Source: Paracoccaceae bacterium (lineage in GTDB: Bacteria; Pseudomonadota; Alphaproteobacteria; Rhodobacterales; Rhodobacteraceae). Taken from it: a stretch of DNA of 64,000 bases. This document shows positions 49,174 through 58,907 of this stretch, one piece after another. The DNA lies in the NCBI GenBank assembly GCA_028875855.1, contig JAGWVA010000003.1, forward strand, positions 1 to 64,000, given 5' to 3'. Every line of letters starts with the position of its first letter. Within the stretch, counting starts at the first letter, position 1. A program made the translations under genes and the position numbers. The notes beneath the pieces are model-generated. The model saw only the letters and a list, made by a program, of their open reading frames with translations. It did not search any database and had not been told where the DNA came from.

Positions 49174-49945
49174 CTCTGTCTCCTTCAACCCGCGTCAGGG
49201 GACGCCGCTGGCTGGCATCCGAACCGTTACCGAGCATCCCTCCGGACCCGGGCGGCCCTGGCGAACGCAAATCTTCTTCGACCGCGCAACATGCGCGGAC
49301 ACGACATTTGCCGCTTTCGCGGCACTCTGCCGGACTGGAGGGTCAAGGCGGTGTCGGGGTGGGATAGGCTGCAGCGGGGCGCCCCAGAGGCCTTCCCGAC
49401 ATGAAGGGAACGGCAGGTTCCCGCTGACAGCACCCAATCACACCACGCGCCACCTGGCGCTTAACCCTTACAGACCGCCCCCACGGCCATTCACCCGCTA
49501 CTTTCGGATAGGTCATCTTTAACTTCCGAGAGTGCGCCCACAAAGGAAAAAGTAACCTAATCGTGGCATTAACCAGACTTAAATGGCAACCGCGCCATTA
49601 ACTATCCTTCGATACGCCACAAAATTGTTTCCGAAAATCGAAAATATATGAAATTTCTCAAATCTCTAATTTTATAGCAATTACAGTCACATAATTAATG
49701 CGCACACGCGATGCGTGCAATGCGATGATTGATGAAGACTTCGATTGTTTATCGGGCGTGAGATAATCGCCTCTTACCTTAATCGAGGCCAACCCCCGGC
49801 AACCCGTTAACTCGCGTTATCCAATCTCCCGGCATCGGATCGACTGCGTGAGCAATAGGGCATTTTGTAAATAATTGTTTCTGGGAATCGGTTAACGCAT
49901 CCCGAATCAATGAATGGCGGGCTAACCGTTCCCCGCCTCGGCCGC

Positions 49946-51142
49946 TCAGGCGCCCATGAGGCGCGTCACGATATGTTCGGCAATCGGCAGGGCCGAGGTC
50001 GCCGCCGGCGACGGCGCGTTGCAGACATGCAGCGTGTGGCGCGTTTCGACGAAAAGGAAATCGTCGATCATCCGCCCGTCGCGCGCCACGGCCTGCGCCC
50101 GCACACCGGCGCGGTAGGGCGCAAGATCGTCAAGGGCGATGTCAGGGCAGTAACGGCGGACCTTGCGCAGATAGAGCCGCTTGATGGCCGAGGCGGTGAG
50201 CTCCTCCACCGCCGAACCGGCGTTCTTGGCGATCAGCCGCCAGAAGCCGGGATAGCCGAGCGTCCCGGCCAGGTCGGTGACCGAGATGTCGCCCCAGCCA
50301 TAGCCTTCGCGCGCGAGCGCCAGCACCGCATTCGGCCCCACCGTGAAGCCCCCGTCCATCTTGCGCGTCAGATGCACGCCCAGGAAGGGCCGCGCGGGAT
50401 CGGGCACCGGGTAGATCAGGTGGCGCACGAGATCGGGCGGCTGGTTCTGGATGCGGTAGTATTCGCCGCGAAACGGAATGACGCGGAAATCGACCTCGGC
50501 TCCGAAGGCGCGCGCCATGCGGTCCGCCATCAGACCCGCGCAGAAGACCGCCTTGGCCGCGAAGATCGGCCCGGCAGACGTCTCGATGCGCAGGCCCGCC
50601 CCGGTCTCTTGCCCGCCGGTCACGGTGGCGTTCACCATCAGCGTGCCCCCCGCCGCGGTGAAGGCCGCCGCCATGTGGCGCGCGATGGCGGCGTAGTCGG
50701 TGATCCCGGTCGTGGGCGACAGAAGCGCCCCCGCGGCGCGGATGCGCGGCTCGAGCTTCTGCGCCTCCTCGCCGGTCAGGGCCGCGATCTCGATCCCGTT
50801 CTCGAGCGCGCGGCGGTGCAGGCGGGCAAGGCCGGGAAGCTCCCCCTCGTCCGTGGCCACGATCAGCTTGCCGCAGGTCTCGTAGGACAACCCGTGTTGG
50901 TCGCAATAGGCCCGCGTCGCGGTCACGCCCGCGCGGCAGAACCGCGCCTTGTGGCTGCCGGGGGCGTAATAGACCCCGGCATGGATGACGCCCGAATTAC
51001 GGCCCGATTGATGCCGGGCGACCTCGGTCTCTTTCTCGATCAGGGCGATCTTCGCGTCGGGTTGAACGGATTGCAGCCGCCGCGCGGTGGCAAGGCCCAC
51101 GATCCCGCCCCCGACGACAACGGCGTCATACGTCGTGCTCAC
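49946..51142 (-). CDS. lhgO: L-2-hydroxyglutarate oxidase
   Basis: DAVVVGGGIVGLATARRLQ, HQSGRNSGVIHAGVYYAPGSHKARFCRAG, PFRGEYYRI. Confidence 0.93.
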   Translation of the reverse strand: MSTTYDAVVVGGGIVGLATARRLQSVQPDAKIALIEKETEVARHQSGRNSGVIHAGVYYAPGSHKARFCRAGVTATRAYCDQHGLSYETCGKLIVATDEGELPGLARLHRRALENGIEIAALTGEEAQKLEPRIRAAGALLSPTTGITDYAAIARHMAAAFTAAGGTLMVNATVTGGQETGAGLRIETSAGPIFAAKAVFCAGLMADRMARAFGAEVDFRVIPFRGEYYRIQNQPPDLVRHLIYPVPDPARPFLGVHLTRKMDGGFTVGPNAVLALAREGYGWGDISVTDLAGTLGYPGFWRLIAKNAGSAVEELTASAIKRLYLRKVRRYCPDIALDDLAPYRAGVRAQAVARDGRMIDDFLFVETRHTLHVCNAPSPAATSALPIAEHIVTRLMGA

Positions 51143-51157
51143 GTCCGTGCCTCCGCC

Positions 51158-51529
51158 TTATCCCTTTGCGCAGGGTTTGATGTGGATGGGCGCGCCCGGC
51201 GCCTGGCCGAGTTTCAGGCAGGTCGATCCGGTGCAGAGCGTCCAGGGGCTGATCGTCGCGCCGGAATCGCCCAGGATCAGTTCCGGGATCGGCGGCAGCT
51301 TCGGCACCCAGACCCACCAGTTGCCGACCAGCTTCGCCCCCGGCCCCGGGTCCATGCCCGCACCCGATCCCTGCACCCGCGCCTCGGTCATCACCATCCC
51401 GGCCGGTGTCAGCCGCCAGGCCTCGAACCAGCCGGTGTGTTCGACCGAATGCAGCCAGGAAAGCGTGAACGAGGCCGCCACCAGCGTCAGCGCCTTGCCC
51501 CCGACCATCAGGCAGGCGGGCAGGCTCAT
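51158..51529 (-). CDS. DUF1850 domain-containing protein
   Basis: Small protein (SLPACLMVGGKALTLVAASFTLSWLHSVEHTGWFEAWRL) adjacent to a TAXI-TRAP permease. Confidence 0.85.
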   Translation of the reverse strand: MSLPACLMVGGKALTLVAASFTLSWLHSVEHTGWFEAWRLTPAGMVMTEARVQGSGAGMDPGPGAKLVGNWWVWVPKLPPIPELILGDSGATISPWTLCTGSTCLKLGQAPGAPIHIKPCAKG

Positions 51530-53625
51530 GCCGCCTGCCCTGCCCGGTTGCGCCGCCGGATCAGGAGCGCGAAGATCCCCGCCAGGACAAAGCCAGCCTC
51601 ATCCGTCATGGGATAGGCCGCGATCAGCGTGAAGGAGGCCCCTGCCGCCAGCAGCCTCAGGCCCGGCGAGAGCCGCGCGCCCAGCCAGCCGATCACCGCC
51701 GCCCCCCAGAGCCCGATGGCCAGCGCGGCCTTGACCACCACATAGGCCACCGCCGGCGCATAGCCGATCTCGGCCGCGAGCGGCCCCCCGCCCTGCAACA
51801 TCAGCGCGGGCGTATAGACCGCCATGAACGGCACCACGAAGCCCGCCGCCGCCACCTTGATCGCCTCGAAGGCGATCTTCAGCCCGCTTTCCTTCGCGAT
51901 CGGCGCCGCCGCGAAACACGCGAGCGCCACGGGGGGCGTGAGGTCCGCAAGGATGCCGAAGTAGAAGACGAACATGTGGCTGACCAGCAGCGGCACCCCC
52001 AGCGCCAGAAGCGCCGGCCCCGCGATGGACGAGGTGATGATGTAGTTCGGGATCGTCGGGATCCCCATGCCCAGCACGATGCAGGTGATCATGGTCAGGA
52101 TGAGCGACAGGAACAGGCTCGACTTGCCCACCCCCACGATGAACTCGCCAAAGGTCGTGGCCGCCCCCGTCAGGGTCATCGTGCCGATGATGACGCCCAC
52201 CAGCGCGCAGGCCACCCCCACCGGCAGCGCGGTCTTGGCCCCTTCGGCCAGGCTGTCGCGGCAGATGATCAGCGTGGCCCGCCCCCCGGAAGAGGCAAAG
52301 CTCCAGCCGATCAGCACCGCCATCGCGGCAACGATCACCCAGATGCCCCATTGCAGGAAGGCCGCCGAGGCGAAGCCGAGGACGATCCAGAAGACGTATC
52401 GCATCACGCCGTCCGGCAGGCCCAGCGCGATGGAGCCGCCAAGGATCAGCAGGACCGTCAGCGCAAGCCCGATGGTGCCCGCGTAAAGCGGCGTGTAGCC
52501 GGTGAACAGCAGATAGACCAGCACCGCCAGCGGCAGGATCAGATACCACCCCTCGCGCAGCGCCTTGCGCGGCGAAGGCAGATCCTCGACCGCCATCCCG
52601 CGCAGCCCGTGGCGGCCCGCCTCCAGATGCACCATCCAGAAGGCCGAGGCGAAATAGAGGATCGCCGGGATCAGCGCGGCCTTCACCACCTGATAATATT
52701 CGACACCCAGCGTCTCGGCCATGATGAAGGCCACGGCCCCCATCACGGGCGGCATGATCTGCCCCCCCATCGAGGCCGTCGCCTCCACCCCGCCGGCAAA
52801 GGCCGGGCGGTAGCCGAAGCTTTTCATCAGCGGGATGGTGAACTGCCCCGTCGTCACCACGTTGGCCACGCCCGAACCCGAGATCGTGCCCATCAGCCCC
52901 GAGGACACCACCGCCACCTTGGCCGCACCCCCCTGCTTGTGCCCGACGATCCCAAGCGAGACATCGGTAAACAGCTTGATCATCCCTGCCTTTTCCAGAA
53001 AGGCGCCGAACAGGATGAACAGGAAGATGTAGGACGACGAGACATAGACCGGGATGCCGTAGATGCCTTCGGTCCCGAAGGACATCTGGTCGATCACCTG
53101 CGCGAAGTCGTAACCGCGCGTCTGCAGCGCGCCGGGGAAATACTGGCCGAAGAAATCGTAGATCAGGAACAGCGAGGCGATGACCGGCAGCGCCGGCCCC
53201 ATCACCGTCCAGGCGGCGGAGAAGACGACGACCAGCGCCGCGACCCCCACCACCGTATCAAGCTGCGTCGGATCGCCCGAGCGCTGGATCAGGGGCGCAT
53301 ATTCCACCCATTGATAGGCCGCCACCGCGACGCCCGCGAGCGCCAGCCCCCAGGCAAGCGCCCGGCGCCACGCAGGCTTGCCATGCAATGCGGCAATGAG
53401 CGGGAACCCCAGAAGCCCCAGGAACCCCACATGGACCGCCCGCACGATCAGGCTGGGCAGCGTCACCAGATGGGCGGCGGTCGCGATCTGGAACAGGCTG
53501 AAAGCCACCGCGATCCAGTAGAGCGTCCGCCCCTCGGCCCCCTTTGGAAAGCTCTCGGCCAGCGGGTCGTGCAGCCCCAGATCGGGCTCGCCCGGCGGTG
53601 CGGCATGCTCTTGAACGATCTGCAT
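51526..53625 (-). CDS. TRAP transporter permease, fused 4TM/12TM (TAXI-type)
   Basis: Polytopic; GGVEATASMGGQIMPPVMGAVAFIMAE; GMGIPTIPNYIITSS. Confidence 0.95.
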   Translation of the reverse strand: MQIVQEHAAPPGEPDLGLHDPLAESFPKGAEGRTLYWIAVAFSLFQIATAAHLVTLPSLIVRAVHVGFLGLLGFPLIAALHGKPAWRRALAWGLALAGVAVAAYQWVEYAPLIQRSGDPTQLDTVVGVAALVVVFSAAWTVMGPALPVIASLFLIYDFFGQYFPGALQTRGYDFAQVIDQMSFGTEGIYGIPVYVSSSYIFLFILFGAFLEKAGMIKLFTDVSLGIVGHKQGGAAKVAVVSSGLMGTISGSGVANVVTTGQFTIPLMKSFGYRPAFAGGVEATASMGGQIMPPVMGAVAFIMAETLGVEYYQVVKAALIPAILYFASAFWMVHLEAGRHGLRGMAVEDLPSPRKALREGWYLILPLAVLVYLLFTGYTPLYAGTIGLALTVLLILGGSIALGLPDGVMRYVFWIVLGFASAAFLQWGIWVIVAAMAVLIGWSFASSGGRATLIICRDSLAEGAKTALPVGVACALVGVIIGTMTLTGAATTFGEFIVGVGKSSLFLSLILTMITCIVLGMGIPTIPNYIITSSIAGPALLALGVPLLVSHMFVFYFGILADLTPPVALACFAAAPIAKESGLKIAFEAIKVAAAGFVVPFMAVYTPALMLQGGGPLAAEIGYAPAVAYVVVKAALAIGLWGAAVIGWLGARLSPGLRLLAAGASFTLIAAYPMTDEAGFVLAGIFALLIRRRNRAGQAA

Positions 53626-53751
53626 CGGTCCCCTCCCCAGGGTATCAGGCCGCGACCGGGCGGCGATCTGGCAACGGTCGGTTGGCGACAGTCGGTTGGC
53701 GACGGCAGGACGGGCGGCGAGGATCGCCGCCCGCACATCGGCCCGTTGGCC

Positions 53752-54720
53752 TTACTTCAGCAGACCCTGTTCCTTGTAGAACTTGGCCGCGCCCGGATGC
53801 AGCGGGATCGGCATCCCTTTCAGCGCGTTGGCCAGCTTGATCCGCGCCGCCGCCTTGTGCGAGGCCTCGAGCGTCTTGAGATTGGTGAACAGAAGTTTCG
53901 TCATCTCATAGGCGGCCTCGTCCGACACGCCCTTGCGGGTGACAAGGAAGTTCACCACCGCCACCGTCTCGACATCCGCCGTCTGCCCGTCATAGGTCCC
54001 CGCCGGGATCGGCTCGGAGACATAGGGCGCGCCCAGCTTCTCGGCCACGGCCTTGGGCACGGCCACGATGGTGATCGGGATCGACGAGGCCAGATCCTTG
54101 ATCGAGGACACGCCCAGCCCCGCCGATTGCAGCGTGGCGTCAAGCTGACGGTTCTTCATCAGCTCGACCGACTCGCCGAAGGGCAGATACTGCACCTGGC
54201 CGAGGTCCTTGTAGCTCATGCCGGCCGCGGCGAAGATCGCCCGCGCGTTCAGCTCCGTCCCCGACTTCGGCGCGCCGACCGACACGCGCTTGCCCTTCAG
54301 ATCGGCCAGCGTGTGGATGCCGCTGTCCTTCGAGGCGACGATCTGGATGTAGTTGGGATAGATCGCGGCGATCCCCCGAAGCTTGTCCAGCTTGTGCTTG
54401 AAGCCGGCCTCGGGATCGCCTTCCCAGGCGAGCTTGACGGAATCCCCAAGCGCGAAGGCAAGCTCTCCGCGGCCCTGCTCCAGAAGGTTGAGGTTCTCGA
54501 CCGACGCCTTCGTCGATTGGACCTGAACCTTGGTGCCGGGCATCGCATCGCCGTAGATCTTCGAAAGACCAACGCCCAGAGGATAGTAAACCCCCGAGGT
54601 GCCCCCCGTCAGAATGTTGATGAACTTCTCCGCGCGGGCCTGCCCGGGCAGCAATGCCGGGGTCAGGGCGACCGCGGCCAGAGCCGCACCAAGACCCATC
54701 CGCCTGATGAAATCACGCAT
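53752..54720 (-). CDS. TAXI family TRAP transporter solute-binding protein
   Basis: FINILTGGTSGVYYPLGVGLSKIYGD, KGKRVSVGAPKSGTELNARAIFAAAGM; signal peptide. Confidence 0.96.
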   Translation of the reverse strand: MRDFIRRMGLGAALAAVALTPALLPGQARAEKFINILTGGTSGVYYPLGVGLSKIYGDAMPGTKVQVQSTKASVENLNLLEQGRGELAFALGDSVKLAWEGDPEAGFKHKLDKLRGIAAIYPNYIQIVASKDSGIHTLADLKGKRVSVGAPKSGTELNARAIFAAAGMSYKDLGQVQYLPFGESVELMKNRQLDATLQSAGLGVSSIKDLASSIPITIVAVPKAVAEKLGAPYVSEPIPAGTYDGQTADVETVAVVNFLVTRKGVSDEAAYEMTKLLFTNLKTLEASHKAAARIKLANALKGMPIPLHPGAAKFYKEQGLLK

Positions 54721-54950
54721 CTTCACTCCTCCGCTATCTGGTTGATCCCGCCCTGGCTGGTGAACCGGCGCGCGACCCTGTGTCTTCATCACGACCGTCT
54801 GACGCGGCCGTGAGCGAGAAGACCCATCGCAGCGCAAAAGATCAAGCCCCGTGTGCACGCAGCCTGCCGATCCAAGCCCGGCACAGGCTGGCGCATCGGC
54901 ATGGGCCGATGGCCCCGCCGGGGGCATTTCTCATCATGTCGGGGATCTGC

Positions 54951-55034
54951 TGGTGCCCTCGGCCGGACTCGAACCGGCACTCCTCTCGGAAGCGGTTTTT
55001 GAAACCGCCGCGTCTACCATTCCACCACGAGGGC
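54951..55034 (-). tRNA. tRNA-Leu(CAA)
   Basis: Minus strand GCCCTCGTGGTGGAATGGTAGACGCGGCGGTTTCAAAAACCGC...GGTTCGAGTCCGGCCGAGGGCACCA; long variable arm; loop TTCAAAA. Confidence 0.96.
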
Positions 55035-55272
55035 ATGTTCCTGCGGTGTAGCCGGGCGGCTTGACGGCGTCAACGCCGGCAAGGCATGGCTCTTAGCGGC
55101 CAGGGGCCGGGCATCCCGGGAGGGGCCGCGGCGCAGCACGCGCCGTCCCGGACGCCCCTGCCCCCGGCCGGGGCGCTTTCACGTTCGGGCGAAGGTCGGT
55201 GGCCTGCGTGCCGAGACGCTTGACCTTCGCGCGCGCGCATGTTGCAAGCGATCTGTCATCGCGCGAGGGAAC

Positions 55273-55860
55273 ATGATCCGCCGACTTTACGCCTGGACGC
55301 TCCGTCAAGCCGGAGGGCGTCATGCGCCCGCGGCGCTCGGGCTGATTTCTTTCGTGGAAAGTTCGGTCTTTCCAGTGCCCGCCGACGTCATCTTCCTTCC
55401 GATGTGCCTGTCGCGCCCGGACCGGGCCATGCGCTATGCCGTGATCGCCACCGTCACCTCGGTTCTTGGCGGGATCTTCGGCTGGATGCTGGGCCACTAT
55501 GCCTTCGACCTGATTGCACGCCCCATCCTCGAGAGCACCGGCAAGCTCGGCGCGTTCGAGGCGCTTAGGGCCGCGGCGGGCGAACAGGCCATCCTCGTGA
55601 TGCTGGTGACCTCGGGCCTTGCGCATATGCCGCCGATCAAGCTGGTCACGATCCTTGCCGGGGTCATCAATTTCAGCCTGCCGATGTTCATCGTCTCGGC
55701 GATCGTCGCCCGCGGGGCACGGTTCTTTCTGCTGGGCTGGCTTCTGCGCCATCACGGCGAGCGGATCGTGGCCTTCATCGAACGCAGGCTCGCCCTCGTC
55801 ACGCTGGGAATCGGCGTGCTGGCCGGCCTTGCCTATCTCGCCCTAAGGAGCTTTGGATGA
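55273..55860 (+). CDS. YqaA/DedA-like membrane protein
   Basis: FVESSVFPVPADVIFLPMCLSRPDRAMRYA; multiple TM helices. Confidence 0.88.
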   Translation: MIRRLYAWTLRQAGGRHAPAALGLISFVESSVFPVPADVIFLPMCLSRPDRAMRYAVIATVTSVLGGIFGWMLGHYAFDLIARPILESTGKLGAFEALRAAAGEQAILVMLVTSGLAHMPPIKLVTILAGVINFSLPMFIVSAIVARGARFFLLGWLLRHHGERIVAFIERRLALVTLGIGVLAGLAYLALRSFG

Positions 55861-56324
55861 CGCGCGCTTCGCTGACGCTGCTTGCCCTGCTGGGATCGGC
55901 CGCCCTGCTGGCCGGGGCCTTCGGCTTCCAGTATTTCGGGGGGCTGCAACCCTGTCACCTCTGCGTGCTGCAACGCTGGCCGCATGGCGCGGCGATCGCC
56001 ATCGGCATCCTTGCCCTGATCCTGTCGGCGCGCTGGCTGAACTGGCTGGGCGCGCTGGCGGCGGCCACCACCTCCGGCATCGGCATCTATCACACCGGGG
56101 TCGAGCGCGGCTGGTTCACCGGGCCGCAAAGCTGCACCTCGCAGATGCCGACCCACGGGATCTCGGCGCAGGACCTGCTGGCCAACATCATGGCCGCCCC
56201 CGTGGTGCGCTGCGACCAGACCGGCATCGACACCTTCCTGAACCTGTCGATGGCCAGCTGGAACGCCATCCTGTCGGCGATCCTCGTGCTGATCTGGATC
56301 GCGGCCGCGCTGCGCCGGACCTGA
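55857..56324 (+). CDS. dsbB: disulfide bond formation protein B
   Basis: QYFGGLQPCHLCVLQRWPH CxxC motif; second Cys pair; 4 TM. Confidence 0.93.
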   Translation: MTRASLTLLALLGSAALLAGAFGFQYFGGLQPCHLCVLQRWPHGAAIAIGILALILSARWLNWLGALAAATTSGIGIYHTGVERGWFTGPQSCTSQMPTHGISAQDLLANIMAAPVVRCDQTGIDTFLNLSMASWNAILSAILVLIWIAAALRRT

Positions 56325-56327
56325 GGC

Positions 56328-56780
56328 CTAGCGCCGCCCCGGCCTGCGGGTGGTCAGCAAAAGGCTCGTCTCGCTTGTCGTGACTCCATCCAGACGGCGG
56401 ATCTGCGCCAGCACGGCGTCGAGGTCGGCCAGCGTCTCTGCCCCGATCTCGGCAATCAGATCCCACTTGCCATTGGTGCTGTGGACCGCCTGCACCGCCG
56501 GCAAGCCCATCAGGCGCGCGACGATCCTGTCCGTGCCCCGCCCCTCGATCCCGATCATCATCAGCCCGCGCACGGGCGCCGCGCTGACGTCGGCGCGCGT
56601 GAGAACGGAAAACCCCGCGATTTCGCCCCGCGCCACCAGCCGGTCCATCCGCGCGCGCACGGTCGCCCGCGACAGGCCGAGCGCTGCCGCCAGCTCGCTC
56701 AGGCTCGCCCGCCCATCGCGCCTCAGCGCCGCGATCAGCTTTTCGTCATGCTCGTCCAAAACGGTCAGTTCGATCACCAT
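56328..56780 (-). CDS. Lrp/AsnC family transcriptional regulator
   Basis: LDEHDEKLIAALRRDGRASLSELAAALGLSRATVRARMDRL plus RAM domain; only this part of the longer ORF is real. Confidence 0.92.
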   Translation of the reverse strand: MVIELTVLDEHDEKLIAALRRDGRASLSELAAALGLSRATVRARMDRLVARGEIAGFSVLTRADVSAAPVRGLMMIGIEGRGTDRIVARLMGLPAVQAVHSTNGKWDLIAEIGAETLADLDAVLAQIRRLDGVTTSETSLLLTTRRPGRR

Positions 56781-56802
56781 TTTGATAAATGTGCTATACG
56801 AT

Positions 56803-56818
56803 TCGACAATAATGTCGA
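56803..56818. promoter_or_regulatory. candidate Lrp-family operator
   Basis: TCGACA-ATAA-TGTCGA palindrome in the divergent lrp/arginase intergenic region, next to TTGATA-N17-GACAAT. Confidence 0.55.
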
Positions 56819-56870
56819 TGGAAACCGCCGCAAGCTGAAAAGACCTTGCGGCCGAATGAAGGAGGTCCCG

Positions 56871-57803
56871 ATGACAGCAACCAAGACCTGCATCCTGATT
56901 GGCGCCCCGATCGACAGCGGGCAGCGGCGCGCAGGCTGCCTGATGGGACCGGCCGCCTATCGGGTCGCGGGCATCGCGCAGGCGATCACCGATCTGGGCC
57001 ACCGGGTCGAGGATCGCGGCGACGTGCGGCTGCCCGATCTGAAGCCCGCCGCCTGCCCCAACCCGGCCGTCCATTCGCTGGCCGAGACCATCGGCTGGAC
57101 CGAGGCGCTGGCCGAGGAGGTCGAGGACGCCTTCGCCTTCGGTCTTCCGGTGGTGATGGGGGGCGATCATTCGCTGGCGCTCGGCTCCGTCGCGGGGGCG
57201 GCGGCGCATGCGCAGAAGGCCGGGCGGCCGCTCTTCGTGCTCTGGCTCGACGCGCATTCCGACTTTCACACGCCGCTCACGACGCAATCGGGCAACCTGC
57301 ATGGCACGCCGGTCGCCTATATCGCCGGCCGCGCGGGGTTCGACGCCTTCCCGCCCTTCCCCGCGCCCGTGCCGGCCGATCGGATCTGCCTTTACGGCAT
57401 CCGCTCGGTCGATCCGGCGGAGCATGCCGCCCTTCTCGAGCATGACATCGCGATGAACGACATGCGCGTGCTCGACGAACATGGCGTGGTCAAGCCGCTG
57501 CGTGCCTTCCTCGATACGGTCGCGGCCGCGGGGGGGATGCTGCATGTCTCGCTCGACGTGGATTTCCTCGATCCCTCCATCGCACCCGCCGTGGGCACCA
57601 CCGTCCCCGGCGGCACCACCTTCCGCGAGGCGCATCTGGTGATGGAGCTTCTCCACGAATCCGGGCTCGTCACCTCGCTCGATTTGGTGGAGCTGAACCC
57701 CTTCCTCGACGACCGCGGCAAGACCGCGCGGCTGATGGTGGATCTTGTCGCCTCGCTCATGGGCCGCAAGGTCTTCGACCGCCCAACCCGGAGCTTTGCA
57801 TGA
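56871..57803 (+). CDS. rocF: arginase
   Basis: GGDHSLALGSVAGA, WLDAHSDFHTP, SLDVDFLDPSIAPAVGTTVPGG, LDLVELNPFLD. Confidence 0.96.
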   Translation: MTATKTCILIGAPIDSGQRRAGCLMGPAAYRVAGIAQAITDLGHRVEDRGDVRLPDLKPAACPNPAVHSLAETIGWTEALAEEVEDAFAFGLPVVMGGDHSLALGSVAGAAAHAQKAGRPLFVLWLDAHSDFHTPLTTQSGNLHGTPVAYIAGRAGFDAFPPFPAPVPADRICLYGIRSVDPAEHAALLEHDIAMNDMRVLDEHGVVKPLRAFLDTVAAAGGMLHVSLDVDFLDPSIAPAVGTTVPGGTTFREAHLVMELLHESGLVTSLDLVELNPFLDDRGKTARLMVDLVASLMGRKVFDRPTRSFA

Positions 57804-58846
57804 CCCCGCCTTCGCACCGCGCCCTTGTCCCCTTCGTCAGCGTCGAGGCGATGATGCGCCTTGTCCTGTCCATCGGGGTGGAAGAGATGCTCCGCCGCCT
57901 CGCCACCGCGATCGAGGAGGATTTCCGCCGCTGGCCCGCCTTCGACAAGACGCCGCGGGTCGCCAGCCATTCCGACGTGGGCGTGATCGAGTTGATGCCC
58001 ACCTCGGACGGCGCGCTTTACGGTTTCAAATACGTGAACGGCCATCCGAAGAACATGAAGGAAGGTCTGCAGACCGTGACCGCCTTCGGCCTGCTGGCGG
58101 AGGTGTCAACGGGCTACCCCGTCCTGCTGAGCGAGATGACGATCCTGACCGCGCTGCGCACGGCGGCGACCTCGGCCGTGGCGGCGCGGGCGCTGGCGCC
58201 GAAGGGCGCGCGCGTCATGGCGCTGATCGGCAACGGCGCGCAGGCGGAATTCCAGGCGCTGGCCTTCAAGGCGATCTGCGGCATCGCCGAGGTGCGCCTT
58301 TACGACATCGACCCGGCCGCGACGGCGAAATGCGCGCGCAATCTTGCGGGCGCGGGCCTGACCCTCACCCCCTGCCGCAGCGCGGAAGAGGCGATCCTTG
58401 GCGCGCAGATCATCACGACCGTCACCGCCGACAAGCAATATGCCACGATCCTGACCGACAACATGGTCGGCGCGGGCGTCCATATCAACGCGGTCGGCGG
58501 CGACTGCCCCGGCAAGACGGAACTGCACCGCGATATCCTGACCCGCGCGTCGATCTTCGTGGAATATCCCCCCCAGACCCGCATCGAGGGCGAGATCCAG
58601 CAGCTTGCCCCCGACCACCCGGTGACCGAGCTCTGGCAGGTCCTGACCGGCGCCGCGCGGGGCCGCAGCGATCCGCGCCAGATCACGCTTTTTGACAGCG
58701 TGGGATTCGCGATCGAGGATTTCAGCGCCCTGCGCACGATCCACGCACTGATCGCCGAACGCGGCGGGGCGCAGAGGCTCGACATGATCGCCGACCCAGA
58801 CGACCCGCGCGACCTTTACGGCATGCTCTTGCGCGCAGGCGCCTGA
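57800..58846 (+). CDS. ornithine cyclodeaminase
   Basis: OCD/mu-crystallin family (GYKYVNGHP-like GFKYVNGHPKNM, ALIGNGAQAEFQALAFK, NAVGGDCPGKTEL). Confidence 0.95.
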   Translation: MTPPSHRALVPFVSVEAMMRLVLSIGVEEMLRRLATAIEEDFRRWPAFDKTPRVASHSDVGVIELMPTSDGALYGFKYVNGHPKNMKEGLQTVTAFGLLAEVSTGYPVLLSEMTILTALRTAATSAVAARALAPKGARVMALIGNGAQAEFQALAFKAICGIAEVRLYDIDPAATAKCARNLAGAGLTLTPCRSAEEAILGAQIITTVTADKQYATILTDNMVGAGVHINAVGGDCPGKTELHRDILTRASIFVEYPPQTRIEGEIQQLAPDHPVTELWQVLTGAARGRSDPRQITLFDSVGFAIEDFSALRTIHALIAERGGAQRLDMIADPDDPRDLYGMLLRAGA

Positions 58847-58867
58847 TGCCGGCCTTTCATCCTGGCC

Positions 58868-58898
58868 CAAATATCCCCGCCGCAGGCCCCCCGGCGGG
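58868..58898. repeat. intergenic AAATATCCC hairpin element (copy 2)
   Basis: CAAATATCCCCGCCGCAGGCCCCCCGGCGGG; 7-bp stem CCCGCCG/CGGCGGG between convergent genes. Confidence 0.55.
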
Positions 58899-58907
58899 TC
58901 CGGGCGA

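Noticed and set aside
51976-54813. 945-aa plus-strand ORF opposite the TRAP genes
   Set aside because: Shadow ORF over a TRAP permease and SBP with clear family motifs.
54951-55034. Integrated element at tRNA-Leu
   Set aside because: No integrase or direct-repeat att site seen on either side.
56781-57656. N-terminal extension of the 56328..57656 minus ORF
   Set aside because: Antisense to arginase; the Lrp domain starts at 56780.
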